Assembly (NCBI GenBank): GCA_963921825.1 | Contig: OY997588.1 | Location: 53,576,803 to 53,640,802, forward strand | Source of the DNA: Erodium maritimum | Lineage: Eukaryota; Streptophyta; Magnoliopsida; Geraniales; Geraniaceae | Length of the DNA: 64,000 nt | Reading direction: 5' to 3' | Shown: in pieces, positions 10,161 through 21,061 of the stretch | Layout: every line of letters begins with the position of its first letter | Position numbering within the stretch: the stretch's first letter is position 1 | The notes under the pieces: generated by a model | The model's input: only the letters and a program-made list of their open reading frames with translations | The model's database searches: none | What the model was told of the DNA's origin: nothing | Translations under genes and position numbers: made by a program

Positions 10161-11680
10161 TATCCGGAGGTGACAATGAAGTCATGGTGGATCACGATGA
10201 TCCAGCCACCTTTCAGGAAGTCGTGGATGGGCCCAACTCCGAGTTATGGCTGGGAGCCATGAGGGAAGAAATGCAATCCATGTCGGACAACCGAGTCTAG
10301 GAACCGGTTGATCCCATCAATGGTGTGAGGACCATAGGATGCAAATGGATCTTCAAGGTGAAGATGGACATGGACGGCAACCCTCTGACCTACAAAGCTC
10401 AACTGGTGGCGAAAGGTTATAGGCAGATCCAATGGATTGACTATGAGGAAACCTTCTCCTTAGTGGCTATGGTCAAAATCGATCCAAATTCTTCTTGACA
10501 TAACTGCGTATCATAATTACGAGATATGGCAAGTGGATGTCAAAACCGCTTTCCTAAATGGAAATTTGACTGAGTACGTTTGTATGTCTCGGACCAAAGG
10601 TTTTGACGATCCGAAGAATAAAGGAAAGATTTATAAGTTGTTGAAATCCATTTATGGATTGAAACGAACTTCTCGGAGTTGGATCCTTCGTTTTGATGAA
10701 GCTGTAATTGGATTTGGCTTAATCAAGAACGAGGATGAATCTTGCGTTTATAAGAAGGCTAGTGGGAGCAATATTACCTTTCTAGTTCACATTGAAAACG
10801 ACATCCCAACCTTGCACGAGACTAAAGCTTGGTTGAGGAAGTGTTTTTCAATAAAGGACTTAGGCGATGCTTCTCATATCTTAAGGATTAAGATATGTAG
10901 AGATCGCACCAAGAGGGTCTTGGATTTAAGTCATGGAACCTATGTGAACAAGGCATTGAGTAGGTTCTTAATGCTCGATTCAAAGAAAGGACTCTTACCC
11001 ACTAGTCATGGCATTCATCTCAGCAAGACTCAGTGTCCTAAGACACCTGATGAGCTGAAAAGGATGATGAGAATCCTATGCGCCTGGGGGCAGGATCGAT
11101 CATATATGCCATGACATGTATGAGACCAGACGTCTCGTAAGCCTTATGTTGTACCAGTAGACATCATTCTAACCCGGGGGAAAGATGATGCTGAACTAGT
11201 CGTCGAAGGATGAGTAGACGCTAGTTTTCCAAGACAAATCCAGATGACTTTAGAAGTCAATCAGGATATGTGTTTACGCTGAATGACAGAGCTTTAGCTG
11301 GGAAAGCGTAAAGCAAGATACCATTGCCGAATCTACGACAGAGGCCAAGTACATGGATGCTGCAGAGGCAGCTAAGGAGGCTATGTGGATTTGGAAATTC
11401 ATGGCAGGGCTGGGTGTAATTAAAAACCCATCCAGTCCGGTGAATCCATTTTGCGACAACACAAGGGCCATTGCGCAAGCTAAAAGCCTAGATCGCATAA
11501 ACAAATCCAAACATGTACTGCGGCGTATCCACCTCATCAGATAAATACTGAACTGAGGTGAAGTGAAGATAACCGATATTGCAACAGATGATAACATAGC
11601 CAACCTGTTGACTAAGGCAGTGTCACTGCCTGAACATGTTAGACATGTAAAGTCGATGGGACATATTGGAGTTTAGATTG
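10160..11680 (+). pseudogene. Copia A reverse transcriptase and RNase H, YVDD block deleted
   Basis: RT begins near 10180 (EVVDGPNSELWLGAMREEMQS, CKWIFKVKMDMDGNP, KAQLVAKGY) with a stop and frameshift before 10533. The frame 10533-11114 shows MDVKTAFLNGNL, with the first catalytic Asp, then LLKSIYGLKRTSRSW and FVFKK-like ESCVYKKASGS. The next residues are TFLVHIENDIPTL. Relatives read FLVLYVDDILLIGNDIP, so seven residues including both catalytic Asp of YVDD are absent. RNase H follows at 11290-11680 (ESTTEAKYMDAAEAAKEAMW, PFCDNTRAIAQAKS, KSKHVLRRIHLIR, DDNIANLLTKA), again with frame breaks. The same deletion occurs in copia B. Confidence 0.92.
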
Positions 11681-11689
11681 GAACTAGGG

Positions 11690-11701
11690 CAAGTGGGAGA
11701 T
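11690..11701 (+). promoter_or_regulatory. Polypurine tract of copia A
   Basis: The purine run aagtgggaga plus t lies directly before the 3' LTR TGTTAG. This is the usual place and composition of the plus-strand primer in copia elements. Copia B (gaaagttggagat, before 58766) and copia C (51490-51503, minus) have the equivalent. Confidence 0.85.
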
Positions 11702-13378
11702 TGTTAGTCTTAGTGCCCGTAGTTCAATCCTAAATGTCCAAATGTATATATCATCGTTAGCAATAAAATTAAAGCGGCTTTATATTACTTATGTGTTGGA
11801 GTAATATATCGATGTGTGCTCTGATCTATGCCCACCATGCGAATAGAACCATAGATCGAGATAGATCACACTCGATGGGTCCCTAGTCAACAAAGCTTCA
11901 CTAGAAGCGACTAGTATGAAAGATGGCTCTTTATGGCTTACGTTCTGTTAGTCATTGGAATGGGATTCCGGAGTCTGATCATAGATATCATGTGGGACAT
12001 GATATTGGACGACCCGCCCTGAATATGTGCCATAGATTAAGTCATGAACATATTCAGTGTTGTAGCTTGTCATGTATCCTTAGACCAAGGAGTCTTTGTG
12101 ATCGCTATGTAGTCAACAACCTAGTTTGACCTGAGCCTAACGTTGTCCGTAACAGGGCTTCCATAACGGCCAGGATTGGCTTGGGGACGGGCTACATGAG
12201 TGACACGAAAGACGGCTAAGGGATTTATCCCTCATACTAAGGTATGAGAAAGATATCGGTTCTCGGCCGCTTGATCGAGAGTGACTGGAAGAATAGCATG
12301 GCCATGCACATGATACTGGGTATCATATCTTCAGTCATCTCACATATCAAGGAACGGTGATTGAGAATAATAAGGATGACGGCTCTATGCCTTATCTCAA
12401 TCGGGATATCGGAGATAAAAGGATAATGACAGGGACGACGGAAAGGTTAGAATCGACAGGGTCGATTCGTTATGTAGTGTCAGGCAATACTAAAGTCTCG
12501 TTAGTTGCCACTTAAATAGGATCAAGTAAAATGGGATTTTACGTTGATCTATTGACATGCATAAACCTAAGGGTCACACCGGAGGATGAAACTCATTGAC
12601 ACATTTATGGAGAATGGCCAAAAGGGAGTTGTCTCGGGACATGACCAAAACTGGGTTTTGGGTCATGTGCCCGTAAGTGAATAAGACTTTACGGATCGAG
12701 ACAAGGCTTGGAGTCTTGGGATTGATCGCGTCGGATAATGTTGGACATTTCCGGTATGGAAGGCATGGAGGCGATGAGCGAATCACGGGACCTCGTTGGA
12801 AATGGCCACGGGCCATGTTCCAAGAGGCCCATGCAACCAAGGCCCATGGAACTAATTAATCAAGTCTTGATTAATTAGTACTAAGTAAGCAAGACAAGGA
12901 TTAAGGTGTTGGTGATTCACCACCTAACACAATCTTGTCTTGCCATACTTTGTCCTATTTACACCTTACTTGACACCATACTTGTCCCATGCCTTTAGTT
13001 GGACAAGTATGGGTTTTGTTATGTTTAAGTCATCTTTTTTCAACATAACAAAGACAAGACAAGAATAGGAAACACATTTTCTCTCCCTCTTCCATGGCCA
13101 TTTCGGGTTTGGCAAGCTCCCACCTCCATGTTTGTGTTCTTGAGTCCTCAAAGAGAAGAACTACGTGGCTTTGATTCCCATGTGGATACGTAGGCGTCTT
13201 GGAGACTCAAGCCAATCATTCGTTACCCGGTGTTCTTGTTTTGGTAAGAACTAGTGCTGAAATTTTCTCTTGTGAATCCATTCTTTGTTAGTTGTTTCAT
13301 GGTTTTAATCGTCTCTTGGTTTTCATTGATTTTCCGCTGCGAGTTGGTTCATCTCCAACCTTACCTCGAGACCCAACA
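11702..13378 (+). repeat. 3' LTR of copia A
   Basis: A direct copy of 4930-6617, shorter by 11 bp near 12830. It is followed at once by the target-site duplicate gaatg (13379-13383) and then by the continuation of the interrupted LINE. Confidence 0.97.
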
Positions 13379-13383
13379 GAATG

Positions 13384-15655
13384 ATCTACTGAATTTCTTT
13401 ACCCATTTTCACAGATCAAGGCACTTGGGGAAAGCGTTTAACTCATCCTTTGTAGCCCTTATTCCAAAATGTGAAGCACCCCTCACCTTCTCTGATTATA
13501 GGCCAATCAGTTTAATGGGAGGACCTTACAAAAATTTATCAAAATTGCCGGCTTTGAGATTAAAGGATGTGATAGATGCTCTAGTAGGCTTTGAACTGAC
13601 AGGCTTTATTGCAGGCAGGGAAATACTTGATGGGGTACTAGCTGCAAATGAAGTGGTAGAACAGATCAACATGCAAAGACCAAGGCAATTATCTTCAAAG
13701 CAGATTTTGAAAAGGCCTTTGACAACATCAATTGAATGTTCATTATGAAGTTACTCAAAAGACTTGGTTTTGGTTGCTTATAGAGGTTCTGGATGATACA
13801 TATCAATATTAATTAATGGTTCCCCATCTCCTGACTTCCCAATACATAGAGGTCTCAGACAGGGTTGTGCATCATCACCACTGCTATTTGCCTTGGTTGC
13901 TGAATGCCTCAACCAAATCATGAAGGCCGGAATCTATCACTCATAATTTCAGGGAATTGAACTAGGATTAGCAGGTCCTTGCATCTCTCATCTGTAATTT
14001 GCTAATGACTCCATTTTCTTTACCAAGTCAACTACTCAATGTGCTACAAATTTAAAGCATGCCCTCTCAATGTTCAAAGAAGTTACAAGACTAAAAGTCA
14101 ACTATAATAAGTCAGCCATCATACCAACGAACCTCTCTGAAGAAGAAGCACAACATTACTCAGCAATATTATCATGCCCACTAGAAACCAGCACAACATT
14201 ACTCAGCAATATTATCATGCCCACTAGAAACCCTCCCTTTAAAATACTTGGGTTTTAGCTTAGGATGTAACCCAAAGAGATTGATAACTTGGGAGCCAAT
14301 TGTTCAAAAATTCAAAAAAGCTCTGGGTTTATGGCAAACAAAATTTCTATCCTTTGGAGGAAGGATCACTCTCATCAAAACAACCTTGAGTGCCTTGCCT
14401 TTATACTTTTGTTCTCTGCTGAGAGCACCAAAAGCAATCATAAAAACCATGGAATCCTGGCAAAGAAGATATTTATGGCATGGAACATCCTCAACTACAA
14501 CTTTTTGCAAGGTGAGCTGGAAACAAGTCTGCAAAACTAAATCTGAAGGTGGTCTAGGCATCAAAAATCTACACTGGATGAACATTGCATTATTAGCAAA
14601 ATGGTGGTGGAGATTTGCTCTAGAGGAGGATTCTTTGTGGGAAAAAAATAATTTGTGCCAGATATAAAGGTGGGCCAAAAGACTGGGATCTGATCAATTT
14701 CTCTGAATTAAGGAGTCCAAGCCTCTTTACACATATCATCAGCTTAAGAAGGACCCCAACTTTGCTGATCTGTTTGGTACTAGAGGCTTGTCCTGGACTT
14801 TGGGAAGAGGGACAAGAATTTTCTTCTGGCAAGATCTTTGGTGGGAGATTTGCCTCTTAAAGTCCAGTCCTCTTTCCAAGAATTTTTCTACTAGCTAATT
14901 CCAAAAAAAAGACTATGGCTGAGGTTTGGGATGGTGATAATTGGGACCTTGATCTGAGAAGAGATCCTAGAGGTTGGGAATTACAAGAACGGGGGTGTTT
15001 ATGTGCAATCCTCAATGTCTCCAGATTAACAGATATAGAAGATAAGATAAGGTGGAAAGCTGATGAGAAGGGCTTCACTGTATAGAGAATGTATTCTTTA
15101 CTTGCAGATCAAGAAACCTCTGATCAAGCTTAGACAAAGACACTATGGATTCCAAGGATCCCCTCTAAGATTACTGCATTTTATTGGCTCTATTGTCTTG
15201 AAGCAATTCCTTCCAAATGCTTCCTAGAATCCAGAGGAATGGAGCTGACCTTCCAAGATCTCATTTGTCCAATTTGCTCTTGGGACTTTGAAGATGGAGC
15301 ACACATACTTCTTCACAGCAAAAGGGTTTGGGAAGTCTGGTGCTCAACACTATCTTGGTGGGGTTTAGTTTGGGTTTGTCCTCCTGATCTAAGAGGACAT
15401 TTTAATTCTTGGAGATCCCTAGTGCATGCAAAATTTCGAAAAACTTGGTGCAAAGTCCTTCAATCTTTAGTCTGGAAATTATGGCTCTCAAGGAATGCTT
15501 TGGTTTTCAGAGGGCAGTAGCAGATTGCTCAAGAGATCTTCTTCAAACTGGTTCATCAAACCTTCAGCTGGGAGTGGGCTTCTTTTGACCAAAACCATCA
15601 CTTCACCTTACAAGCTTGGTTCTCTAATCCCTGTTTGGTGATTAATCCTAGTTCC
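13384..15655 (+). pseudogene. LINE reverse transcriptase and zf-RVT region, right half
   Basis: The LINE continues where copia A interrupted it at 4929. Motifs in order are FNSSFVALIPKC and FSDYRPISLMG (13440-13520), GFIAGREILDG, GLRQGC (13851-13868), FAND at 13998-14009 where the catalytic motif is normally (Y/F)ADD, LKVNYNKS, and KPLGF-like LGF (14240). The connection domain has WQTKFLSFGGRITLIK, LSALPLY and FLW-like RRYLWHG. A C-terminal zf-RVT domain follows, with CPIC at 15266-15277, HILLHS and a tail of WLSRNALVF. Many stops and frameshifts are present, plus a short local duplication near 14130-14225 (two copies of cactagaaacc with flanks). The catalytic Asp to Asn change alone would kill RT. 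Confidence 0.9.
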
Positions 15656-16499
15656 TAATTGTTAAGAGGAAGGGGGTGTTGGGGGTGGTTTTGGGGGGTT
15701 TGTTCTGGGGAGTGTATGTGAGTTTGGTAAGGTTCCCTTTGCTTTCTCTTTTGGTGTGTGGGTGGCTCCTTTTACCTACTTTCTCTTCTTACCCTTTGTG
15801 TGTGGGTCGACTCATCTGGCCCCTAGGTTCGAGTGCACCTTTTTATCCTATTTTGCAGGTTCCTTGCTGTTGATTTTCGGCTTTTTTTTCCTCTCTTGGA
15901 CTGCAAGCAACCGTTTACTTGGACATCAAGCCAGCCCGATTATCACCTTTGGTTCCCTCCTCTCACAAGGCCAGCCTGCATTTTCTAGTGCATTTTACTT
16001 AGTATTTTGAAGGGATTACTTTTTCGAATCACAATCCTCAAACACACTTCCCAGCCTTGCTAAAAGTCAGTTTGTTGTATCATTTCACAACAACAACAAT
16101 AACGATACAACACCAACAGCAAAGGCTGCACCATTTCACAACAACAACAAGAGAAATACAACATCAACAACAAAGGCTCTTTTGGTCGACTCATATCATT
16201 CATCTTTTTCAAAAAGTTGGTTAACTCTTGGCATAGCTTTACTCACCCTCTCAACACCAGAAAAGCTCCACCAACTAAGCTATATCAACTCTTACTTGAC
16301 ACTTTCACATATTTGCAGTTAAAGATTTGGCTCAGATTTTGCAGTCATTTGTTACAATCTTTGGTTAATTCATGTAGTGCATCTGACACAATCTCTTGTT
16401 TGATTTTATTATTTCCAGTATGTAACCAGACTGATGCTTTTGTAATCTTTTCTTCCTTGGAAGAGGTTAATTTTAACATGTCTTGCTGAAGAAAAAAAC
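15656..16499 (+). other. 3' untranslated region of the interrupted LINE
   Basis: After the zf-RVT frame ends there is a G-rich start (gttgggggtggttttgggg at 15676), then T-rich sequence without a recognisable gene, ending in a short A-run near 16488-16498. The word tgagtttggtaaggt at 15719 recurs at 16628 and 23752 in the related LINE tails. The end of the element is placed at the A-run; a target-site duplication was not convincing. Confidence 0.5.
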
Positions 16500-16580
16500 A
16501 ACGGGAGGCCGCCTATCCGATCTACAATATATCTTTCAAGTTTTTATCATTTGATTCCCTAATTAAGTAAACTAAATTAA

Positions 16581-17245
16581 TTAATTTGGTGCTGATTAAT
16601 TAAGGGTGGTTATTGGGGAGAGACATGTGAGTTTGGTAAGGTACACACTGTCTAATCTTTGTTATGTTTTGAGAGTGGGGTGAATTGATTTGGTATGCTG
16701 GAATCCATGCATTGTATGTGTGAGTGGGTAAATTCTTTTAGGTTTTGAGTGTTCTTTTTTCATCTTCAGTTTGCAGATTAATCTGAGGTAGCATAGATCG
16801 TTTTTCCTCTCATTTACAGGACTTTGTTTGGTTTATTGTGCTGGAGAAGTTGCAGCACATTCTGATGAATTGGTGAAGAGGTTGGTGCTGATACAAGTGC
16901 TGGCACTAACTCATAGATTGTGATTTCAGCTATTTGGATGGTCATATTGTTTGTTGAGGAGCACAATAGCTTCTAAGATCTATACCATTGGAGGTTTCAG
17001 ATTGTTGGGTGATTTAGGATTTTTAGGAAATTGTAGATGGGTAGTGTTTTTTACTGTAACTGGTATGGGGGTTGTAGTTCTTGGTTGCTTGGAACACATA
17101 CAACCTTTTTGTTAGGGTGTTTTGTTGGTTTCTCCTTGTTTGTGTTTAGTTGGTTGTTCCTTGTTTGTTCCTTCAGAGTTTGACTCTTGGCCTTTTCTTT
17201 ATTTCAAAGAATTGGACCCCTAGTAAAATATTTTATGATAAAAAA
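16581..17245 (+). mobile_element. 5'-truncated LINE tail
   Basis: The segment has the same 3' UTR family as the LINE at 23700-24392: tgagtttggtaaggt, 'taggttttgagtgttc', 'catagatcg', and an end reading tttatttcaaagaattggaccc before a short A-run. A possible imperfect duplication flanks it: aagtaaactaaattaa at 16565-16580 and aagtaaacgaaataa at 17246-17260. Only the 3' end is present and there is no coding sequence. Confidence 0.6.
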
Positions 17246-17427
17246 AAGTAAACGAAATAAACATCGTAGTTTTTTTTACTAAAAGATGTAACTTTATTAA
17301 TAGAAATTCAGAACATAGGTGTGCATCAAGGAACAAACTTCTTGACCACTAGATAAGAACATCACAGTTTTTGTAAACTAGATATGTCATTTTATTTTTA
17401 TTTTCATATTTGGCACGGGTAAAAGTA
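17246..17427. repeat. LINE-flank segment duplicated at 22798-22928
   Basis: Bases 17211-17378 match 22760-22928 nearly base for base, including the LINE tail, the A-run and the following non-LINE sequence. That sequence begins gtaaacgaaataaacatcg and has a T-run followed by actaaaagatgtaact, which itself looks like the 3' end of a minus-strand LINE. Both copies end at 'acagtttttgtaa'. Bases 17379-17427 hold nothing I recognise. Confidence 0.7.
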
Positions 17428-17798
17428 CGCCCTAAGAAAACATATAATTACAACAACAACAACGAAAACAAAAGAAACCCAAATACAACCAACCTCTAAA
17501 TAAACTCCAAAAGGATAAAACTCCAAATCATACCACTAGTGAAAAACTAATCAAAGAACACCAACAACCCTTCCAAGCCAATAGGACCTGTAAAAACCAG
17601 AATAATCTATGTTGGATGCAGAACACTCCTCAACATGGAGCTCTATGTTTCCTGATGCATAGCTGAGGAGAAGCTACCCATGTAAGGAAAGAAAAGTAAT
17701 AGAACCTCTTGAAATGTGCTCGTTCTAGCGTAAAGGAACTGTGTTGAATGGCTAGTATGATCTTAGTAGTAGAAAGAAAGATACCTTGGAAGACCAAT
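17428..17798. repeat. Dispersed repeat, copy 1 (interrupted by LTR L1)
   Basis: This 370-bp sequence, from aagaaaacatataattac to ataccttggaagaccaat, is repeated at about 31107-31475 with few differences. It continues after the gypsy solo LTR L1 at 21057 (ccaatggtcgaggatgtta), so L1 inserted into it. I do not recognise the family; no coding content is evident. Confidence 0.85.
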
Positions 17799-20700
17799 TG
17801 TAAAACCCGCTTCGCTTTCAAAAGTGTATTAAATTGCAACCCGGAAACCCCAAGGTAGGTTTTTGAAACGAGTGCAAAAAAAAAAAAAAAATTAAAAGGC
17901 TGGACCGGGCGGGCCAAACCCGGCCCACTGCTACAGACCCGGCCCACTGCTACAGGCCCGGACCAAAATCCAACCTATATAAGGTTGGATTAGGGTTCTG
18001 AAACCCTAACCCTCTCCCTCTCTTCGTCTCCTTCAGCCGCCCCTCACCCTCGACGTCCTCTCTGCTTCGCCGTCCGGTCGCCATCACCGGCCACACCTCC
18101 CATCACCGGCCACCGCTCCCGAGTCCGGCAACCACCATCTCCCTCGCCTCTCCCTCTCTGGTCCGACCCTCTCGCCGGAGCCCTCACCCACGCCGTCTCT
18201 TCTCCGTCCAGAACCGGTTCCCCTCACCATCCACTCCTTCTCCTCCGTCCGATTCTCCGACCACGCCACCGTCCCGACCTCCCTGCCTCTCCCTTCTCCT
18301 TCGTCTTCCTCGCCGAACCAGCACCGGTCACCACCGTTTCCGGCCACCCTCGCCCCGAGCTCCCCACGCCATCTTCCCCGTCTCCGGCCACCACCGTCCC
18401 TCTCGATTCCGGCCGTCCCGAGCCCGAGCTCGGCCACCACCGTCCCTCTCGATTCCGGCCGTCCCGAGCCCGAGCTCGGCCGTCCCCGACCACCACCACC
18501 ACCGCTCTCCACCGCCCGCCACCGTCCTCTTTTTCCCTTCGGTGAGAGATCTCACCACGGATTTTGGTCGCCGGCGATGGCTTCGCCGGTGGCCGGATCC
18601 GTTTCCATAACGTCTTCCCGTTTATTATTCTATCCCGTATTTACCCTAAATCTGATCGGTTTTGTGCTGTTCGTTTCGAGAAATTTTGGATCGGTTGAAA
18701 TCGATTAATATCTGTTAAACCTGTTAATGAACTCGATTAATATTTGGTCAAACCTGATAAATGAAATCGATTAATTTAGAATCGGATTTGAAGTTAAAAA
18801 AAAAGGGAAGTAAAACAAAACAAAACAGTTTGGATTTGATTAAGGTTTGAAGGAAAGGAATTTGAAAATCAGATTGGAGTAAAAGACGGTTTTTGGAGTT
18901 GATTCGGTTGAGATCGAAATCACGGTTGTGGAAAGAAAAGGGTTGTAAAATGGAAAATCAAATTTAAGGAAAGAGGTTTTAAAATGAAAAGGAATTAAAG
19001 GCGTTTCGGTTTTAAAAACGGTTTAAATCGAGGAGTTGTGAATCTAAGTTGTAAACGGGATTTAGGAACGGTTGTTCACAAACCGAACTTAATTCATTTT
19101 GGGCTCAAGGGTTCGGAATAGAAACAGATTTGAAATAAAAGGGGAATTTGATTTAAAACAAAAACCGTTCTGTTTTGAATAAACGGTTGGTAATCGGAAT
19201 TAGGAACGAATCTGGAACTCTGGTTAAAATGGACTGCTAGCTGGGTTAAAAAGGGAACAAAAGCGAACCGCTGAATCGGACCTCGGGATTCGTGCATTGG
19301 GACCGTGCCTCGCATGCACCGGTATCGGTGCTCGGGTACTCAAACCCGATTCGCCGTGACCCCGCTTTTATCCCGCTCGAGTTTAAGGGGCAACTGTCGG
19401 ATTTAAACTGGAGTAACCATGACCGTTAAATTAACCTTTAACCTAACGGCGGAACCGTTATTAATCTTTGGCTTTCGTGTTTCCTTTAGCGTCCGGCTTC
19501 GATCGAGGTGAAGCCCGGATGTAGCGAGCCAGAACGTCAGCAGCTAGGAAGCGTAGCGGGTGCTCTTCAGTTGAGGTAGGGAAAAGTAGCCGGATCTCGG
19601 CCCTGACTAGGGAAAGTTAACAGTAGAATTGCATGTGACACCGGGGTGTCGTGGGTTGAATAGGTTTATTTAAACATTAGAAAACCATGCTAAGGGAACT
19701 TGGTAATTATTAGAAAAGCATGATACGAGATTGTAGCGTTTGTCAGAAAAGCATGTTACGGGAACTTAGTGATTATTGGAAAGGCATGTGACACTTAGTA
19801 GTGTCGTAGGAGCAGAGAACTTAGCGATAATTGTTTTACTGGAGGCATATGACCATGCCCGGAGGTTGCTTGTGAAACTAGTGATCTTAGGACTGTTGGA
19901 GGCATCGTGTATGTCGGAGGTTGTTGTGTGTATTTAATTGTTGAGTCTGGGTGGCCTTGAGAGCCCGTGTTTTTATTGTTGAGTTTGGGTGGCCATGAGA
20001 GCCCGTGTCTTTAATTTGGTGCTTGGGTGGCCGTGAGTGCCGTGGGGTTGTTGAACCCGAGTCTTGACCGTTGGTGTGTCTTGAAAGGCCGTGAGTGCCC
20101 GTGGGGCTGTTGAGCCGTGAATAACTGTTGGTGTGTCTGGGAGGCCGTGAGTGCTTGTGGGGCTGTTGAGTCCGCGTTTTAGGGTTGGTATCTTGGGCGG
20201 CCATGAGTGCCTGTGGAGTGTTGAACCTGTGTTTTTGCTGTTTGTTGAAATGTGATTGTGTTTGTGATTGTGGTTACCTGAGGTTGTGGGCCCGCTTCAT
20301 TAAACGGGGGTCCTCGATCACACGCGTCTGCACGTCCAGACGAGGTAGGGGGCCCGCCTGTCAGTAAAGGGGTCCTGGCCGCGCGTGTGTGGTTCGGTGG
20401 TTGTGAGTGTGATAGGTTGACAGTCTGATCCGACTTTGTGTCGAGGAAATGCGACAGGTCGACCGCCTGACCACGTCTCTGATCGGTAAAGGGCGCGAGG
20501 GAGGTTACTGAGCAGCTGGTTTGCAATCCTTTGTGATCTTGTTTGGTGTTGCGTAGTTCCTTTGAGTCCTTGGAAGAGGTCGTGATCATTTTGTCGTGTC
20601 TACTTACGTGTTTGAGTGTTGAGTCGTTCGAGGAAGGTCACCGTGGGTGTTTGTCAGTCAGAGTACTTGGGTTGGGGACAGTGATCCCCGGGGTTGAGTT

Positions 20701-21056
20701 TGTTGTTGGTGTTACCGGCATTGTCTGCTAATTATGCCGTAGTCAGTCTGTTATCCGTGGTGGTGAGCGAACGCTCACCCCTAGCTGCTTTTCCTACAGG
20801 TACTGTTCGTGGGACGGACTAGGTGAGCTCTCGAAGCTTGTGGAGCTAGGAGCGGAGTCCGGGTTTTGTCTTTTGAGTCTAGTGACGGATACCTTGTACT
20901 TTTGTCCACTTGTTGGGACGTGTTTTAAACTGTAATTATTATTTTGTTGAACTAAATTGTTATTTTAAAGTGTTTAATGAAAACAGGTTTCAAGTGTTTT
21001 TATGTTTTTAAAACGTTCGCGTCCCTAGTTCGGTTTACTGAAATTGGGGCGTGACA
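17799..21056 (+). mobile_element. Gypsy solo LTR L1, TSD ccaat
   Basis: The LTR runs from TGTAAAACCCGC to TTGGGGCGTGACA, flanked by ccaat at 17794-17798 and 21057-21061. No internal region or second LTR is present, so it is a solo LTR of 3258 bp. The copy of the host repeat at 31460-31485 shows the unoccupied site. The 3' part, from gaggtagggaaaagtagccg at 19574 onward, is shared with L2-L5, but the first 1.7 kb is unrelated to theirs. A CT-rich block at 18000-18540 makes long minus-strand frames that I regard as artefacts. A 39/58-bp-type minisatellite lies at about 19930-20225. Confidence 0.93.
17968..17990 (+). promoter_or_regulatory. TATA box in the loop of an inverted repeat (L1 promoter)
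   Basis: TATATAA occurs at 17976-17982, between two perfect 9-base inverted arms (atccaacct and aggttggat). A CT-rich stretch starting near 18005 follows, as in many plant transcription start regions. Position and context fit the U3 promoter of this LTR; use as a promoter is inferred. Confidence 0.55.
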
Positions 21057-21061
21057 CCAAT

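Larger units (their letters stand above)
4930..13378 (+). mobile_element. Copia A: full-length Ty1/copia element with TSD gaatg
   Basis: The element starts TGTTAG and ends CCAACA, and is flanked by the direct repeat gaatg at 4925-4929 and 13379-13383, where it splits a LINE. It has LTRs of 1688 and 1677 bp, an initiator-Met tRNA primer site at 6619, a polypurine tract at 11690-11701, and the pol order gag, protease, integrase, RT, RNase H expected of copia. By eye the two LTRs differ by one substitution and one 11-bp indel, implying recent insertion. The coding region is nevertheless broken throughout: a gag deletion, an altered protease DTG, two changed integrase catalytic residues and a missing RT YVDD block. 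It therefore looks like a non-autonomous copy. Confidence 0.95.

Noticed and set aside
18084..18558. Overlapping minus-strand frames rich in Gly, Arg and Glu
   Set aside because: They lie on the complement of a CT-rich stretch inside solo LTR L1, are low-complexity, and three frames are open at once.
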